Counted from the stretch's first letter, positions 54,068-63,298 are shown. The stretch is 64,000 nt of DNA from VFMC01 sp963791635 (GCA_963791635.1 CAWBTC010000017.1:558001-622000), one strand, 5' to 3'. The notes: generated from the sequence alone by a model not told the origin. Program-made: numbers and translations.

Positions 54068-55180
54068 GTGAAGACCAAGGCTGCCATTCTCTGGGAAGTC
54101 AACACGCCGTGGAGCGTGGAGGAGATCGACCTCGATCCTCCCGGCCCCGGCGAGGTCCTGGTCAAGATCGCTGCCAGCGGCATGTGCCACTCCGACGAAC
54201 ACCTCGTCACCGGTGACCTGCCGTTCGGCCTGCCGATCGTCGGTGGCCACGAGGGTGCCGGCGTCGTGCAGGACGTGGGTGAAGGCGTCAGCTGGCTCGC
54301 ACCCGGCGACCATGTCGTGTTCGGCTTCATCCCGAGCTGTGGTCGCTGCGTCAGCTGCTCCACCGGTCACCAGAACCTGTGCGATCTCGGCGCGCTGATG
54401 GGCCTCGGCCGCCAGATCACCGACGGCGGTTCTCGCCATCATGCTCGTGGACAGGATCTCGGCCTGATGTGCATCCTCGGCACCTTCGCCCACCACACCG
54501 TGGTGAACGAGGCGAGCTGCATCAAGATCGACAAGGACGTCCCGCTGGATCGCGCCTGCCTCCTCGGCTGTGGCGTGGTGACCGGCTGGGGCTCGGCCGT
54601 CTATGCCGCCGAGGTGAAGCCCGGTGACACCGTGGCCGTCGTCGGCGTCGGCGGCATCGGAGCGAATGCGATCCAGGGCGCCAAGCTCGCCGGAGCGAAG
54701 CGGATCATCGCGATCGACCCGGTGGAGTTCAAGCGTGAGAAGGCGATGGAGTTCGGTGCCACCCACACGTTCTCGTCGATGGAAGAGGCACTCCCTGGCA
54801 TCCAGGAGCTCACGTGGGGCACGATGGCCAACAAGGTGATCATGACGATGGGCGTCGGTTCGGGCGAGGTGATCGGGTCGGCGATGGCTCTGGCCGCGAA
54901 GCGTGGTCGCGTGGTGGTCACGAACATCCACCCGGCGCTGGAGTACTCGGCGTCGATGAGTCTGCTCGACCTGACCCTGATGGAGAAGCAGCTCGTGGGT
55001 TCGTTGTTCGGTTCGGGCAACCCTCGCGCCGACATCCCGAAGCTCATCGGGCTCTACCGTGAAGGTCAGCTCGATCTCGACGGTCTGGTCACCACCGAGT
55101 ACGACCTCGACGGTGTCAACGACGGGTACGACGCGATGCGTGCAGGCACGAACATCCGCGGCGTCATGAAGTTCGACTGA
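54068..55180 (+). CDS. NDMA-dependent alcohol dehydrogenase (zinc, mycofactocin-associated family)
   Basis: A 370-aa medium-chain Zn alcohol dehydrogenase. Catalytic Zn ligands: Cys in GMCHSDEHLVTGD and the His of GHEGAGVV; structural Zn cysteines in SCGRCVSCSTGHQNLC. The NAD site is VGVGGIGANAIQGAKLAGA. The start MKTKAAILWE and the block AIDPVEFKREKAMEFGATHT fit the family whose members hold NAD tightly and need an external acceptor (NDMA in vitro, mycofactocin in vivo). It is 2.3 kb from mftA. The GTG at 54068 is the start; 13 bases after its stop comes the MoxR gene. Confidence 0.88.
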   Translation: MKTKAAILWEVNTPWSVEEIDLDPPGPGEVLVKIAASGMCHSDEHLVTGDLPFGLPIVGGHEGAGVVQDVGEGVSWLAPGDHVVFGFIPSCGRCVSCSTGHQNLCDLGALMGLGRQITDGGSRHHARGQDLGLMCILGTFAHHTVVNEASCIKIDKDVPLDRACLLGCGVVTGWGSAVYAAEVKPGDTVAVVGVGGIGANAIQGAKLAGAKRIIAIDPVEFKREKAMEFGATHTFSSMEEALPGIQELTWGTMANKVIMTMGVGSGEVIGSAMALAAKRGRVVVTNIHPALEYSASMSLLDLTLMEKQLVGSLFGSGNPRADIPKLIGLYREGQLDLDGLVTTEYDLDGVNDGYDAMRAGTNIRGVMKFD

Positions 55181-55193
55181 GCACACCGCACCG

Positions 55194-56153
55194 ATGACAC
55201 AGACGCCGGCGGCTTCGGCTGGACTCGTCGACCGTCTGCTCGGACAGGTGGTCGGCCGCCGTCGAGAACTGGAGCTGGTGGTGGCGGCCCTGGCTGCCGA
55301 TCGTCACATCGTGTTGGAAGGTCCTCCTGGCACGGGCAAGAGCACTCTGTTGCGTGCCGTCGCGCACGAGCTCGGCATCGGGTTCGAGTTCGTGGAGGGC
55401 AATGCCGAGTTGACGCCTGCCCGTCTGGTGGGTCATTTCGACCCGGCCCGGGTCCTCACCGACGGATACACGCCCGAGGTGTTCGTCGACGGTCCGCTCG
55501 TGACGGCGATGACCGACGGATCGTTGCTGTACGTGGAGGAGATCAATCGGATCCCGGAAGAGACCCTCAACGTCTTGATCACGGTGATGTCCGAACAGGA
55601 GCTGCACGTGCCCCGGCTCGGCAAGGTCGCGTGTGCTCCCGGCTTCCGACTGGTCGCGGCGATGAACCCGTTCGATGCCGTCGGCACGGCCCGCATCTCG
55701 AGCGCGGTCTACGACCGCATGTGCCGGTTGTCGATGACCTACCAGAGCTCCTCCGACGAGGTCGCGATCGTTCAGCAGGCTGTCGCTGCACTCGATGTCG
55801 TTGCGGCCGATCCCGAGTGGCTCGGCAAGGTGGTCGAGCTGGTGCGGCGGACGCGCGATCACGCCGACTTGCGCGTGGGGTCGTCGGTTCGTGGGGCCAT
55901 CGACACCGCGCTCGTGGCCAAGTCGCTCTCGGAGTTGCGGGGCCAGTCGCCCGAGCAGCCGAGCGTGGGGCTCGATGCGGCAATCCTTGCGTTGTCGGGT
56001 CGGGTGCGGATGCGTGAGGGCTCGCAGCGCACGAGCGAGGGCATCATCACCGAGTTGTGGGAGGAGATCTTCGGCCGGGTCGCAGGCGACGGCGACGGCA
56101 TAGGTGATGAGGGAAAAGATGGAGCCCCGACAGGGGCCACCACCTCCCGCTGA
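55194..56153 (+). CDS. MoxR-family AAA+ ATPase
   Basis: A 319-aa MoxR/CbbQ-type chaperone ATPase: Walker A EGPPGTGKSTLLRAVA, Walker B SLLYVEEINRIPEETLN, sensor 1 LVAAMNPFDAVGTARIS and the arginine-finger segment YDRMCRLSM. These ATPases work with VWA proteins to insert cofactors or remodel enzymes (as in CoxD/CoxE, NorQ/NorD, MxaR). The next gene is a VWA protein, and the preceding one an NDMA-type dehydrogenase, so maturation of that enzyme is an attractive but untested role. ATG 55194 lies 13 nt after the dehydrogenase stop. Confidence 0.9.
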   Translation: MTQTPAASAGLVDRLLGQVVGRRRELELVVAALAADRHIVLEGPPGTGKSTLLRAVAHELGIGFEFVEGNAELTPARLVGHFDPARVLTDGYTPEVFVDGPLVTAMTDGSLLYVEEINRIPEETLNVLITVMSEQELHVPRLGKVACAPGFRLVAAMNPFDAVGTARISSAVYDRMCRLSMTYQSSSDEVAIVQQAVAALDVVAADPEWLGKVVELVRRTRDHADLRVGSSVRGAIDTALVAKSLSELRGQSPEQPSVGLDAAILALSGRVRMREGSQRTSEGIITELWEEIFGRVAGDGDGIGDEGKDGAPTGATTSR

Positions 56154-56263
56154 AGCAGCCGCCGCGGGCGAAGGAAGGCTCGGAGGCCGACGAGGCGGTC
56201 GCGGAGGCGCAGAAGAAGTCGACCTCGCGCCGTGAGCTGGCGCGCAATCCGCGGTTCGAGCAG

Positions 56264-57088
56264 ATGTCGCCCGAGGTCGGCGAGCTCGACGAGGCCGCTG
56301 TCGACGAGTCGATGCGCGACGACCCTGACGAGACGATGGCGTTGCTGGCCGACCTCACCGCGGCCACCGATCCGAAGCTGCGCGAACTGGCTCGCCGTCT
56401 GGCGGGTCGGCTGTTCCTGGAGATCAGCCGGCGTGGGCCTACCCGTCCGAGAGGCGTGGGCAAGCTCGTCGAGCAGCGGTACCGACCCGACGGAGGCGAT
56501 CTCGACATCGACGCCAGCATGGAGGCGATCATCGACGCCGGTGGCGACCCACGACGGATCGACGCCGAGCTCCTGCGAATCCGGGGGTGGGTGCAGCCGG
56601 GCACGGCGCTGTGCCTGATGGTGGATCGGAGCGGCTCGATGGGCGGCAAACCGCTCGCCACCTCGGCGGTCGCCGCAGCTGCGGTCGCATGGCGTTCGCC
56701 GGTGGACTACAGCGTGCTCGCGTTCGGCAAGGACGTGGTCGTCGCCAAGAGCCAGGACGTGCAGAAGTCCGGCGAACACGTGGTGAACGACGTGTTGGCA
56801 CTGCGCGGCTTCGGCACCACCGACCTCGCCGGTGCGCTGCAGATCGCGGGCGAACAGCTGCGCCGCAGTCGTGCGGGTCGCAAGGTTGCGATCCTCTTGA
56901 GTGATTGCCGGGCGACCGTCGATGGCGATCCGCTGGAAGCTGCTCGTGGGCTGGACGAGCTGGTGATCGTGGCGCCGGAAGGCGACAGTGACGAGGCGGA
57001 GGCGTTCGCGAGGCGAGTCGGCGCCCGACTGGCAACGGCGTCGGGTCCGAGCAGCGTGGTGGAAGCGCTCGCCGATGTCCTCAACTGA
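56264..57088 (+). CDS. VWA-domain protein, partner of the MoxR ATPase
   Basis: From ATG 56264 the protein has 274 aa, with a VWA domain from about residue 110: the MIDAS motif is MVDRSGSMGG (DxSxS), then the Thr in GFGTTDLAGALQIA and the Asp in ILLSDCRATVDGD. The frame is open upstream to 56111 and looks coding (SRRELARNPRFEQ), but contains no ATG, GTG or TTG. A CTG at 56150 overlaps the MoxR stop as CTGA, mirroring the ATGA/GTGA couplings elsewhere, and would give 312 aa. The true start may therefore be CTG 56150. It follows MoxR directly, the classical pair. Confidence 0.85.
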   Translation: MSPEVGELDEAAVDESMRDDPDETMALLADLTAATDPKLRELARRLAGRLFLEISRRGPTRPRGVGKLVEQRYRPDGGDLDIDASMEAIIDAGGDPRRIDAELLRIRGWVQPGTALCLMVDRSGSMGGKPLATSAVAAAAVAWRSPVDYSVLAFGKDVVVAKSQDVQKSGEHVVNDVLALRGFGTTDLAGALQIAGEQLRRSRAGRKVAILLSDCRATVDGDPLEAARGLDELVIVAPEGDSDEAEAFARRVGARLATASGPSSVVEALADVLN

Positions 57089-57140
57089 GCGGTCAACGAG
57101 CGGAACAACAGAGCGGCAACGAGCGGCAACGAGCGGAGCG

Positions 57141-58553
57141 TCAGCACTCCTGGTCCTTGGGCGGGACGATGCCCTTCGCGTTCTCCTCGGGACCGGGAAC
57201 GGTCGATGCCGGGCCCTGATCGACGACGCTGGTCGTGGTCGTCGTACCGCTTCGGGTCGTGGTGGTCGGACCGGAGACGGTGGTGCTCGGGGCCGAAGTG
57301 GTGGTGGTGTCGAACACCTGCACGGGCGCACCGGCCAGCTCGGCTTCGCCTTTGAAGATCGCGAGGATCGCCTGCATGTTGTCGCCGTTGATCTGCGGCA
57401 GCAGTACTGAGTTGCCACCGACCTTCGCACCCTTTGCCTCGATCTGATAGGTGGCGATGCCGCCAGGCTCGAAGTTGCGGAGCACACCGACGAACTCGAG
57501 CATCTTGCTGACCGTGAGCTCCCGGTCGACCACGATGTTGTCCTGCGCAGCCTTGATCAGACTGCGGGCGACGGTGGGGTCGGTGACGCCACGGTCGAGC
57601 GCGGCCGACAGCACGCGGCGCAGGAAGTCCTGCTGGCGAGAGACACGACCGAGGTCGGAGAGCCCGTCGTTCTTCCACTTCCCACTGTCGTCCATGTACT
57701 GGTACTTGCGGGAGCGCACGTAGGCAAGGGCGTGATCGCCGTCGAAGGTGAAGCAACCGGTCGTGGGTACGTTCAGGCCAGTGTTGACGTCGCGCGCTGG
57801 GTACTCGAACGGCACCGCCACGCCGTTGAGGCCGTCGACGATGGTCTTGAAGGCGCAGAAGTCGATCTGGATGAAGTGGTCGACCTCGACACCGAAGTTG
57901 TTGTAGATCGTGCCGAGCAACCGCGTGGGGTCGTCGCGAACGTAGGCCGAGTTGATCCGGTTCTTGCTGCCACGACCGGCGATCGTGACCCAGAGGTCGC
58001 GGGGAAACGACAGCACGGCGGCCCGTTTCGTCGACGGGTCGACGCGCATGATCATGATCGTGTCGCTGCGCTCGCCCATGCTCTCGCGGTTGCCGAATGC
58101 CGCCGCGTACGGCGAGTTCGGGTCGAGGCAGGCGTTGTTGTCCGCGCCGGTGATGAGGAAGTTCTTCGCTTCCGGGTCGGCCTCGGGGAACGTCTCCGGC
58201 GGTGAACCCGGCTCGGTGCTGGCGGTCTCGCCGACGTCGATCGTGCCGGTCGGCGTCGTGGTGACGCTGTTGGACGGGCTGGTGGTACCGGTGAGGAAGG
58301 TGGACGCGGTTGGGTCTGCCAGCTCGACGCGAACGAGGGTGTTGCCGTAGTAGCGGCTGACCACCAACCCGCCCGCCGCGCCGAAGCAGGCGAGGATCAC
58401 GACGATGTTCAAGCCGAGCAGCAGCCGCTGCGGCCAGGTACGGCGGCGATGGTGCTTCGCTGCCTTCGTGACCACAGGAACCTCGGCCGGCACCGTGGCA
58501 TCGAATGAACTCACCGATTGCGGCGGATCTTGGGGAGGGACCGGCAACGACAT
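57141..58553 (-). CDS. LytR-CpsA-Psr (LCP) family cell-wall glycopolymer ligase
   Basis: A 470-aa type II membrane protein. A ~40-residue basic N-terminus (KHHRRRTWPQR) precedes a TM segment (LLLGLNIVVILACFGAAGGL). The LCP domain contains KNFLITGADN, ERSDTIMIMRVDP, the phosphate-binding arginines in VLSFPRDLWVTI and the later HALAYVRSRK. A C-terminal ~100 residues ends in a Thr/Ser-rich tail (STTVSGPTTTTRSGTTTTT). LCP enzymes attach wall polymers such as arabinogalactan to peptidoglycan. A TAGCCT box ends 9 nt before the ATG. The gap 57089-57140 holds short GAGCGGCAAC repeats. Confidence 0.92.
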   Translation of the reverse strand: MSLPVPPQDPPQSVSSFDATVPAEVPVVTKAAKHHRRRTWPQRLLLGLNIVVILACFGAAGGLVVSRYYGNTLVRVELADPTASTFLTGTTSPSNSVTTTPTGTIDVGETASTEPGSPPETFPEADPEAKNFLITGADNNACLDPNSPYAAAFGNRESMGERSDTIMIMRVDPSTKRAAVLSFPRDLWVTIAGRGSKNRINSAYVRDDPTRLLGTIYNNFGVEVDHFIQIDFCAFKTIVDGLNGVAVPFEYPARDVNTGLNVPTTGCFTFDGDHALAYVRSRKYQYMDDSGKWKNDGLSDLGRVSRQQDFLRRVLSAALDRGVTDPTVARSLIKAAQDNIVVDRELTVSKMLEFVGVLRNFEPGGIATYQIEAKGAKVGGNSVLLPQINGDNMQAILAIFKGEAELAGAPVQVFDTTTTSAPSTTVSGPTTTTRSGTTTTTSVVDQGPASTVPGPEENAKGIVPPKDQEC

Positions 58554-58622
58554 GGCGCATCAAGGCTACAACTGCCGGGCACGCCGGAGCCGTCAGCCCG
58601 CGTCGATGGAGTGCACGCGCGG

Positions 58623-59771
58623 TCAGTAGACGATGACGCCGCGGATGTTCTCGCCGTCGCGCATCGCTTGGTAGCCGACGTTGATGTCGTCGAGCGTGTA
58701 GCGCTGGGTGATCAGTTCATCGAGCATCAGGGTGCCATCGCGGTACATGCCGAGCAGGCGCGGGATGTCGGCGCGTGGGTTGAGCGAGCCGAAGATCGTG
58801 CCCTTGATCTCCTTGTTCCACATCGCGAGCTGGAACAGGTTGACCGCGGCCTGGTTCTGCATCATCGGCGCGACCGCGGTGACCACGCACGTGCCGCCCT
58901 TGCCGGTGAGGCCGAGTCCGAGCTCCATCAGGTCGCCGTACATCACCCCGGGGGTCATGATCACCTTGTCGGCCATCTGCCCCCACGTGAGCTCGGTGAC
59001 CGGGGCCACTGCCTCCTCCATCGAGGAGAAGGTGTGGGTCGCGCCGAACTCCATCGCCTTCTCCCGCTTGAACTCCACCGGGTCGATCGCGATCACGTGC
59101 TTGGCGCCTGCCATCTTGGCGCCCTGGACGGCGTTGATGCCGATGCCGCCGATGCCCACCACGATCACGGTGTCGCCGGGTGTCACTGCGGCCCGGTTGG
59201 TGGCAGAACCCCAACCGGTGGCAACACCGCACGACACGAGCGCAACGCACTCCATCGGCAGGTCGTCGTCGACCTTGATCAGCGAGTTCTCCGACACGCA
59301 CGCGTGGTTGGAGAACGTGCCGAGCTTGGCCATGAGGCCCACAGGTTGATCGCCATTCACGAAATGGCGATGCGTGCCGTCGGTGATCATCCCGCCCCCG
59401 AAGGTGCCCCGTCCGTTGTCGCACAGGTTCTGACGCCCGGTGCTGCAGTAGCGGCAGCGACCGCAGCTCGGGATGAAGCTGGCCGACACATGATCACCCG
59501 GCTTCACACTGGTGACGCCCGGGCCAACGTCGAGCACGACTCCGGCGCCTTCGTGACCTCCGATGATCGGGAAGATGCTGTCGATGCCCATCATCGCCAG
59601 GGCCTCGGCCGGTGGCACCATGTCGCCGGTGACCATGTGCTCGTCGCTGTGGCACATGCCGGCGACCTTCCACTCGACGAGGACCTCACCGACGCGGGGA
59701 GGATCGATGGTGATCTCCTCCACCTGCCACGGCTGATCGAGCCCCCACAGCACCCCTGCGCGTGTCTTCAT
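58623..59771 (-). CDS. NDMA-dependent alcohol dehydrogenase, second copy
   Basis: A 382-aa Zn dehydrogenase paralogous to the one at 54068: MKTRAGVLWGLDQPWQVEEI, catalytic GMCHSDEHMVTGD and GHEGAGVV, structural SCGRCRYCSTGRQNLC, the NAD motif GIGGIGINAVQGAKMAGA and the same AIDPVEFKREKAMEFGATHT block. It has an insertion after VTGD (MVPPAEALAMMGIDSI) that the first lacks, implying a different substrate pocket. ATG 59771 is chosen because homology begins there; no SD is evident. Also expected to use mycofactocin as acceptor. Confidence 0.87.
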   Translation of the reverse strand: MKTRAGVLWGLDQPWQVEEITIDPPRVGEVLVEWKVAGMCHSDEHMVTGDMVPPAEALAMMGIDSIFPIIGGHEGAGVVLDVGPGVTSVKPGDHVSASFIPSCGRCRYCSTGRQNLCDNGRGTFGGGMITDGTHRHFVNGDQPVGLMAKLGTFSNHACVSENSLIKVDDDLPMECVALVSCGVATGWGSATNRAAVTPGDTVIVVGIGGIGINAVQGAKMAGAKHVIAIDPVEFKREKAMEFGATHTFSSMEEAVAPVTELTWGQMADKVIMTPGVMYGDLMELGLGLTGKGGTCVVTAVAPMMQNQAAVNLFQLAMWNKEIKGTIFGSLNPRADIPRLLGMYRDGTLMLDELITQRYTLDDINVGYQAMRDGENIRGVIVY

Positions 59772-59817
59772 GGTTCGGTTGTAGCAGTTCCGGGAACCCC
59801 GATCGTCAGGGAACCGG

Positions 59818-59969
59818 TCAGGCAACGACGACGACTGCTGACGTCGTTGCTTGACTCGTGGGGCGTGGTGGGCGTGGTGCGGGGTCAGGCAACGACAACG
59901 ACTGCTGACGTCGTTGCCTGACTCGTGGGGCGTGGTGGGCGTCGTGCGGGTCAGGCAACGACAACGACA
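59818..59969. repeat. 66-67-bp tandem repeat with internal hairpin
   Basis: Units begin at 59818, 59885 and 59951 (third partial). Each starts TCAGGCAACGAC, and in the first two this pairs with GTCGTTGC(C/T)TGA ~20 bp on, giving a perfect 13-bp stem in unit 2. The third partial unit is the 3' end of the L,D-transpeptidase gene (its stop codon is the leading TCA on the plus strand), so the downstream copies look like duplications of that gene end. The stems could terminate its transcript. Confidence 0.88.
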
Positions 59970-60535
59970 ACGGTGCCGATCTGCGCCCAGTTCCAGGTGG
60001 TGATCGCGTCCGCGGTGGCCTGGCGCACACAGCCGCCCGACAGCGGCTCACCGAGCTGGTCGTCGGCCTGCATCGGCACGCCGTCGCGCTTGGGGATCTC
60101 GTGGAAGCCGATGTTGTCGCCACGGCGGCTGTACGCGAAGCGGACCATGAAGCGCATGCAGATGTTGGAGTGCGCGTTCGAACAGGTGAACTCGCTGCGC
60201 GACCACACGGTGTACGTGCCGTAGTTCGGCTGATCGGTACGACCCGACACTCGATGGGTGTCGTAGATGGTGCCATCGTCCTCGATCAGCCACACGCGCT
60301 GGATTCCCTTGGAGTACACGACGCGACGGCCGGACCCGGAGTTCGCGGGGATCTCCAACGAGTCGCCGAGCTCGGTGCTGGGTGGTGCCTGAGTGTCGGC
60401 CACCTGCACGGCGGTGCCGCGGGTGGCGCCACCCGAGCTGTCGGCCGCATCCTCGATGTCGCCGCCTGAAGCGATCGGTGCCGCGACCGCGAGACCGACG
60501 ACCGCGGCGAGGGCGATGACGCGGGAGAGACGCAC
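59951..60535 (-). CDS. Secreted L,D-transpeptidase (YkuD domain)
   Basis: A 194-aa exported protein: signal peptide (VRLSRVIALAAVVGLAVAAP), then a linker and a YkuD domain with strands RVVYSKGIQRVWLIEDDG, the catalytic His in IGFHEIPKRDG and the Cys in LSGGCVRQATADA. It would form 3-3 crosslinks in peptidoglycan. GTG 60535 is chosen because TACGAT lies exactly 7 nt upstream; an in-frame ATG at 60592 overlaps valS by 17 bases and would bury the signal peptide. The C-terminus ends in a run of Val encoded by the tandem repeat. Confidence 0.88.
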   Translation of the reverse strand: MRLSRVIALAAVVGLAVAAPIASGGDIEDAADSSGGATRGTAVQVADTQAPPSTELGDSLEIPANSGSGRRVVYSKGIQRVWLIEDDGTIYDTHRVSGRTDQPNYGTYTVWSRSEFTCSNAHSNICMRFMVRFAYSRRGDNIGFHEIPKRDGVPMQADDQLGEPLSGGCVRQATADAITTWNWAQIGTVVVVVA

Positions 60536-60542
60536 TCGTCGG

Positions 60543-60548
60543 ATCGTA
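60543..60548 (-). promoter_or_regulatory. -10 box of the L,D-transpeptidase gene
   Basis: TACGAT on the minus strand, 7 nt before GTG 60535. It lies between the valS stop and the start codon. Confidence 0.5.
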
Positions 60549-60575
60549 GTGAGGTCGGCTGCGCGAGACGCAGGA

Positions 60576-63161
60576 TCAGCCGGCGGGGGCATCGGCGACG
60601 GGAGCGAGGCTGACGTCGCACACGATCTGCTCGCCGGGGACGAACGTCACCGACGCGATCGAGCCGGCGTCGCGCAGGTCTGCGATCGCCGCCTGGATGG
60701 CGACGCATGCGGCGTCGGGCGCGTGCACGACGAGGGTGTCGATTGCGGCGCGCTGGCTCACCTTCGCCTCCGTCTTGGCGCGACGCACCTGAGCGAGCAC
60801 CTCCGACACCGGCTCGATCGCCGCTGCGGATTCGGACGCCGGCACGCCGACGACGAGTTCGGTGGACGTCGGCCACGCGCTGGCGTGCACCGAACCGGCT
60901 TGCCACCAACGCCACACCTCATCGGTGACGAACGGCAGGAATGGGGAAAACGCGCGGGTGACGGCCGAGAGCGCCAGGCGCAGTGCTGCCCGGGCCGATT
61001 GGGCGCCTGCCTCGTCCTGCGTGCCGTACGCGCGAGCCTTCACGAGCTCGACGTAGTCGTCGCAGAACCACCAGAAGAAGCCTTCGGTGCGCTCGAGCGC
61101 TCGTGCGTAGTCGAAGCTGTCGAAGGCAGACGTCGCGTCGTCGATCACGCCGGCCAGTCGACCGAGCATCGCCTGGTCGATGGACGCGCTCACCGATGCG
61201 TCTCCGGCGGGCTCGCCGAAGCCGAGCACGAACTTGCTGACGTTGAGCAGCTTCAGTGCGAGCTTGCGACCGATCTTCATCTGACCCTCGTCGAACGCGG
61301 TGTCCACGCCGGGACGTGCGGCCGCGGCCCAGTACCGGACGGCATCGCTGCCGTACTGCTCGAGCAAGGGCATCGGCGTGACGACGTTGCCGACGCTCTT
61401 CGACATCTTCTTGCGATCTGGATCGAGGATCCATCCCGCGAGCGCCGTGTTCGTCCAGGGCAGCGAGCCGTGCTCGTAGTGAGCCCGGACCACCGTGGCG
61501 AACAGCCAGGTGCGGATGATGTCGTGTCCCTGAGGGCGCACGTCCATCGGGAACACTCGAGCGAAGAGGTCGGGATCGTCCACCCAGTGCGTTGCGATCT
61601 GAGGTGTGAGCGACGACGTCGCCCAGGTGTCCATGACATCTGGCTCACCGACGAAACCGCCGGGCACGCCCCGCTGCGCCTCGACGAAACCCGTGGGAGC
61701 GTCGGTCGACGGATCGACCGGCAACCGATCGATCGGAGCAACGATGGGTTGGTCGAACTGGGGCTCGCCGTGTTCGTCGACCGGGTACCAGAGCGGGAAC
61801 GGCACGCCGAAGTAGCGCTGCCGACTGATCAACCAATCGCCGTTCAGACCCTCGACCCAGTTGCTGTAGCGGTGATGCATGTGGCTCGGGTGCCACGTCA
61901 TCTGCTCGCCGCGAGCGAGGAACGTTGTTCGGAGGTCGGCCGAGCGCCCACCGTTGCGGATGTACCACTGGCGGCTGGTCACGATCTCGAGCGGCCGGTC
62001 ACCTTTTTCGTAGAACTTCACCTGGTGCTGGATCGGGCGGGGCTCGCCGTGCATCGCGCCCGACTCACGCAACTGCTCGACGACGACCTTCTGCGCCTGC
62101 TTCGAACCCTTGCCCGCAATCGCGGCGTAGGCGGTTCGACCGGATTCGGACATGATCCAGTCGGGCGCCTGCGGGCTGAAGCGGCCGTCGCGCATGATCA
62201 GCGCCCGCGTCGGCAGGTCGAGCTCTCGCCACCAGATCACGTCGGTGAGATCGCCGAAGGTACAGATCATCGCGATGCCGGTGCCCTTGTCGGGCTCCGC
62301 CAGCGGGTGGGCCAACACAGGCACCTCCACGCCGTACAGCGGCGTGGAGACGGTGGAGCCGAACATCGACTGGTACCGCACATCATCGGGATGGGCGACG
62401 AGCGCGCAGCACGATGCCAGGAGCTCCGGGCGGGTGGTGTCGATGACGAGGTCGTCGTGGCCGCCCGATCGGGTGAAGGCCACCTTGTGGTAGGCGCCGG
62501 CCATCTCCTTGTCCGTCAGCTCTGCCTGCGCAACAGCCGTGCGGAAGTCGACGTCCCACAGCGTCGGCGCCTCGTGCTGGTAGGCCTCGCCCCGCGAGAG
62601 GTTGCCGAGGAACGCCTGCTGCGAGGTACGGATGCAGTGGTCGCTGATGGTCTTGTAGAGGTAGGTCCAGTCGACCGAGAGGCCGAGCTTGCGGAACAGT
62701 GCTTCGAACGCGACCTCGTCGTCGGCCACGAGTTGCTTGCAGAGCGCGACGAAGTTGGGTCGGCTGATCGGGATCTGGTTCTTCGGATCGGCCGACGTGG
62801 GGGGAACGAACCCGGCGTCGAACGGCAGCGACGGATCGCACCGGACACCGTAGAAGTTCTGCACCCGACGTTCGGTGGCGAGACCGTTGTCGTCCCATCC
62901 CATCGGGTAGAAGACCGCCTTGCCGCGCATGCGCTGGAAGCGTGCGATCGTGTCGGTCTGGGTGTAGCTGAACACGTGCCCGACGTGCAGGGAGCCGCTG
63001 ACGGTGGGCGGAGGTGTATCGATCGCGAACACCTGGTCTCGGGTCGCGGAGCGGTCGAAGCGGTAGACCCCCTCGGTCTCCCACTGCTCTACCAGCGCCG
63101 CCTCGATGCCGTCGAGGGAGGGCTTGTCGGGGATGCCGGCCCTGCCGGATGGACTGCTCAT
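60576..63161 (-). CDS. valS: Valyl-tRNA synthetase
   Basis: An 861-aa class Ia synthetase. The HIGH motif appears as GSLHVGHVFSYTQTD, the editing domain has DTTRPELLASCCALVAHPDD, followed by WYIRNGG, WLISRQRYFGVPFPLWY, and KMSKS in DRKKMSKSVGNVVTP. It is shorter than bacterial ValS (~880-950) and lacks the long C-terminal coiled coil, the short form also found in some actinobacteria and archaea. ATG 63161 lies 9 nt after TAGCCT on the minus strand. It is divergent from cysS. Confidence 0.94.
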   Translation of the reverse strand: MSSPSGRAGIPDKPSLDGIEAALVEQWETEGVYRFDRSATRDQVFAIDTPPPTVSGSLHVGHVFSYTQTDTIARFQRMRGKAVFYPMGWDDNGLATERRVQNFYGVRCDPSLPFDAGFVPPTSADPKNQIPISRPNFVALCKQLVADDEVAFEALFRKLGLSVDWTYLYKTISDHCIRTSQQAFLGNLSRGEAYQHEAPTLWDVDFRTAVAQAELTDKEMAGAYHKVAFTRSGGHDDLVIDTTRPELLASCCALVAHPDDVRYQSMFGSTVSTPLYGVEVPVLAHPLAEPDKGTGIAMICTFGDLTDVIWWRELDLPTRALIMRDGRFSPQAPDWIMSESGRTAYAAIAGKGSKQAQKVVVEQLRESGAMHGEPRPIQHQVKFYEKGDRPLEIVTSRQWYIRNGGRSADLRTTFLARGEQMTWHPSHMHHRYSNWVEGLNGDWLISRQRYFGVPFPLWYPVDEHGEPQFDQPIVAPIDRLPVDPSTDAPTGFVEAQRGVPGGFVGEPDVMDTWATSSLTPQIATHWVDDPDLFARVFPMDVRPQGHDIIRTWLFATVVRAHYEHGSLPWTNTALAGWILDPDRKKMSKSVGNVVTPMPLLEQYGSDAVRYWAAAARPGVDTAFDEGQMKIGRKLALKLLNVSKFVLGFGEPAGDASVSASIDQAMLGRLAGVIDDATSAFDSFDYARALERTEGFFWWFCDDYVELVKARAYGTQDEAGAQSARAALRLALSAVTRAFSPFLPFVTDEVWRWWQAGSVHASAWPTSTELVVGVPASESAAAIEPVSEVLAQVRRAKTEAKVSQRAAIDTLVVHAPDAACVAIQAAIADLRDAGSIASVTFVPGEQIVCDVSLAPVADAPAG

Positions 63162-63170
63162 AGCGCGCCA

Positions 63171-63176
63171 AGGCTA
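63171..63176 (-). promoter_or_regulatory. -10 box of valS
   Basis: TAGCCT on the minus strand, 9 nt before the ATG at 63161; no SD. Confidence 0.45.
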
Positions 63177-63298
63177 TCGGCGCGCCGCTGCTCACCCCGG
63201 TGAGTTCTGGGCCGTGAGGTGGATCGGGGCGGACCTCACCTCGCGACTCGCCCCCGACTCGACTGGTAAGTCACCGGGGAGCGGATGACGATTCCTCG

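Noticed and set aside
60393..63203. 936-aa open frame on the plus strand opposite valS
   Set aside because: valS on the minus strand is unmistakable; the opposite frame is a shadow.
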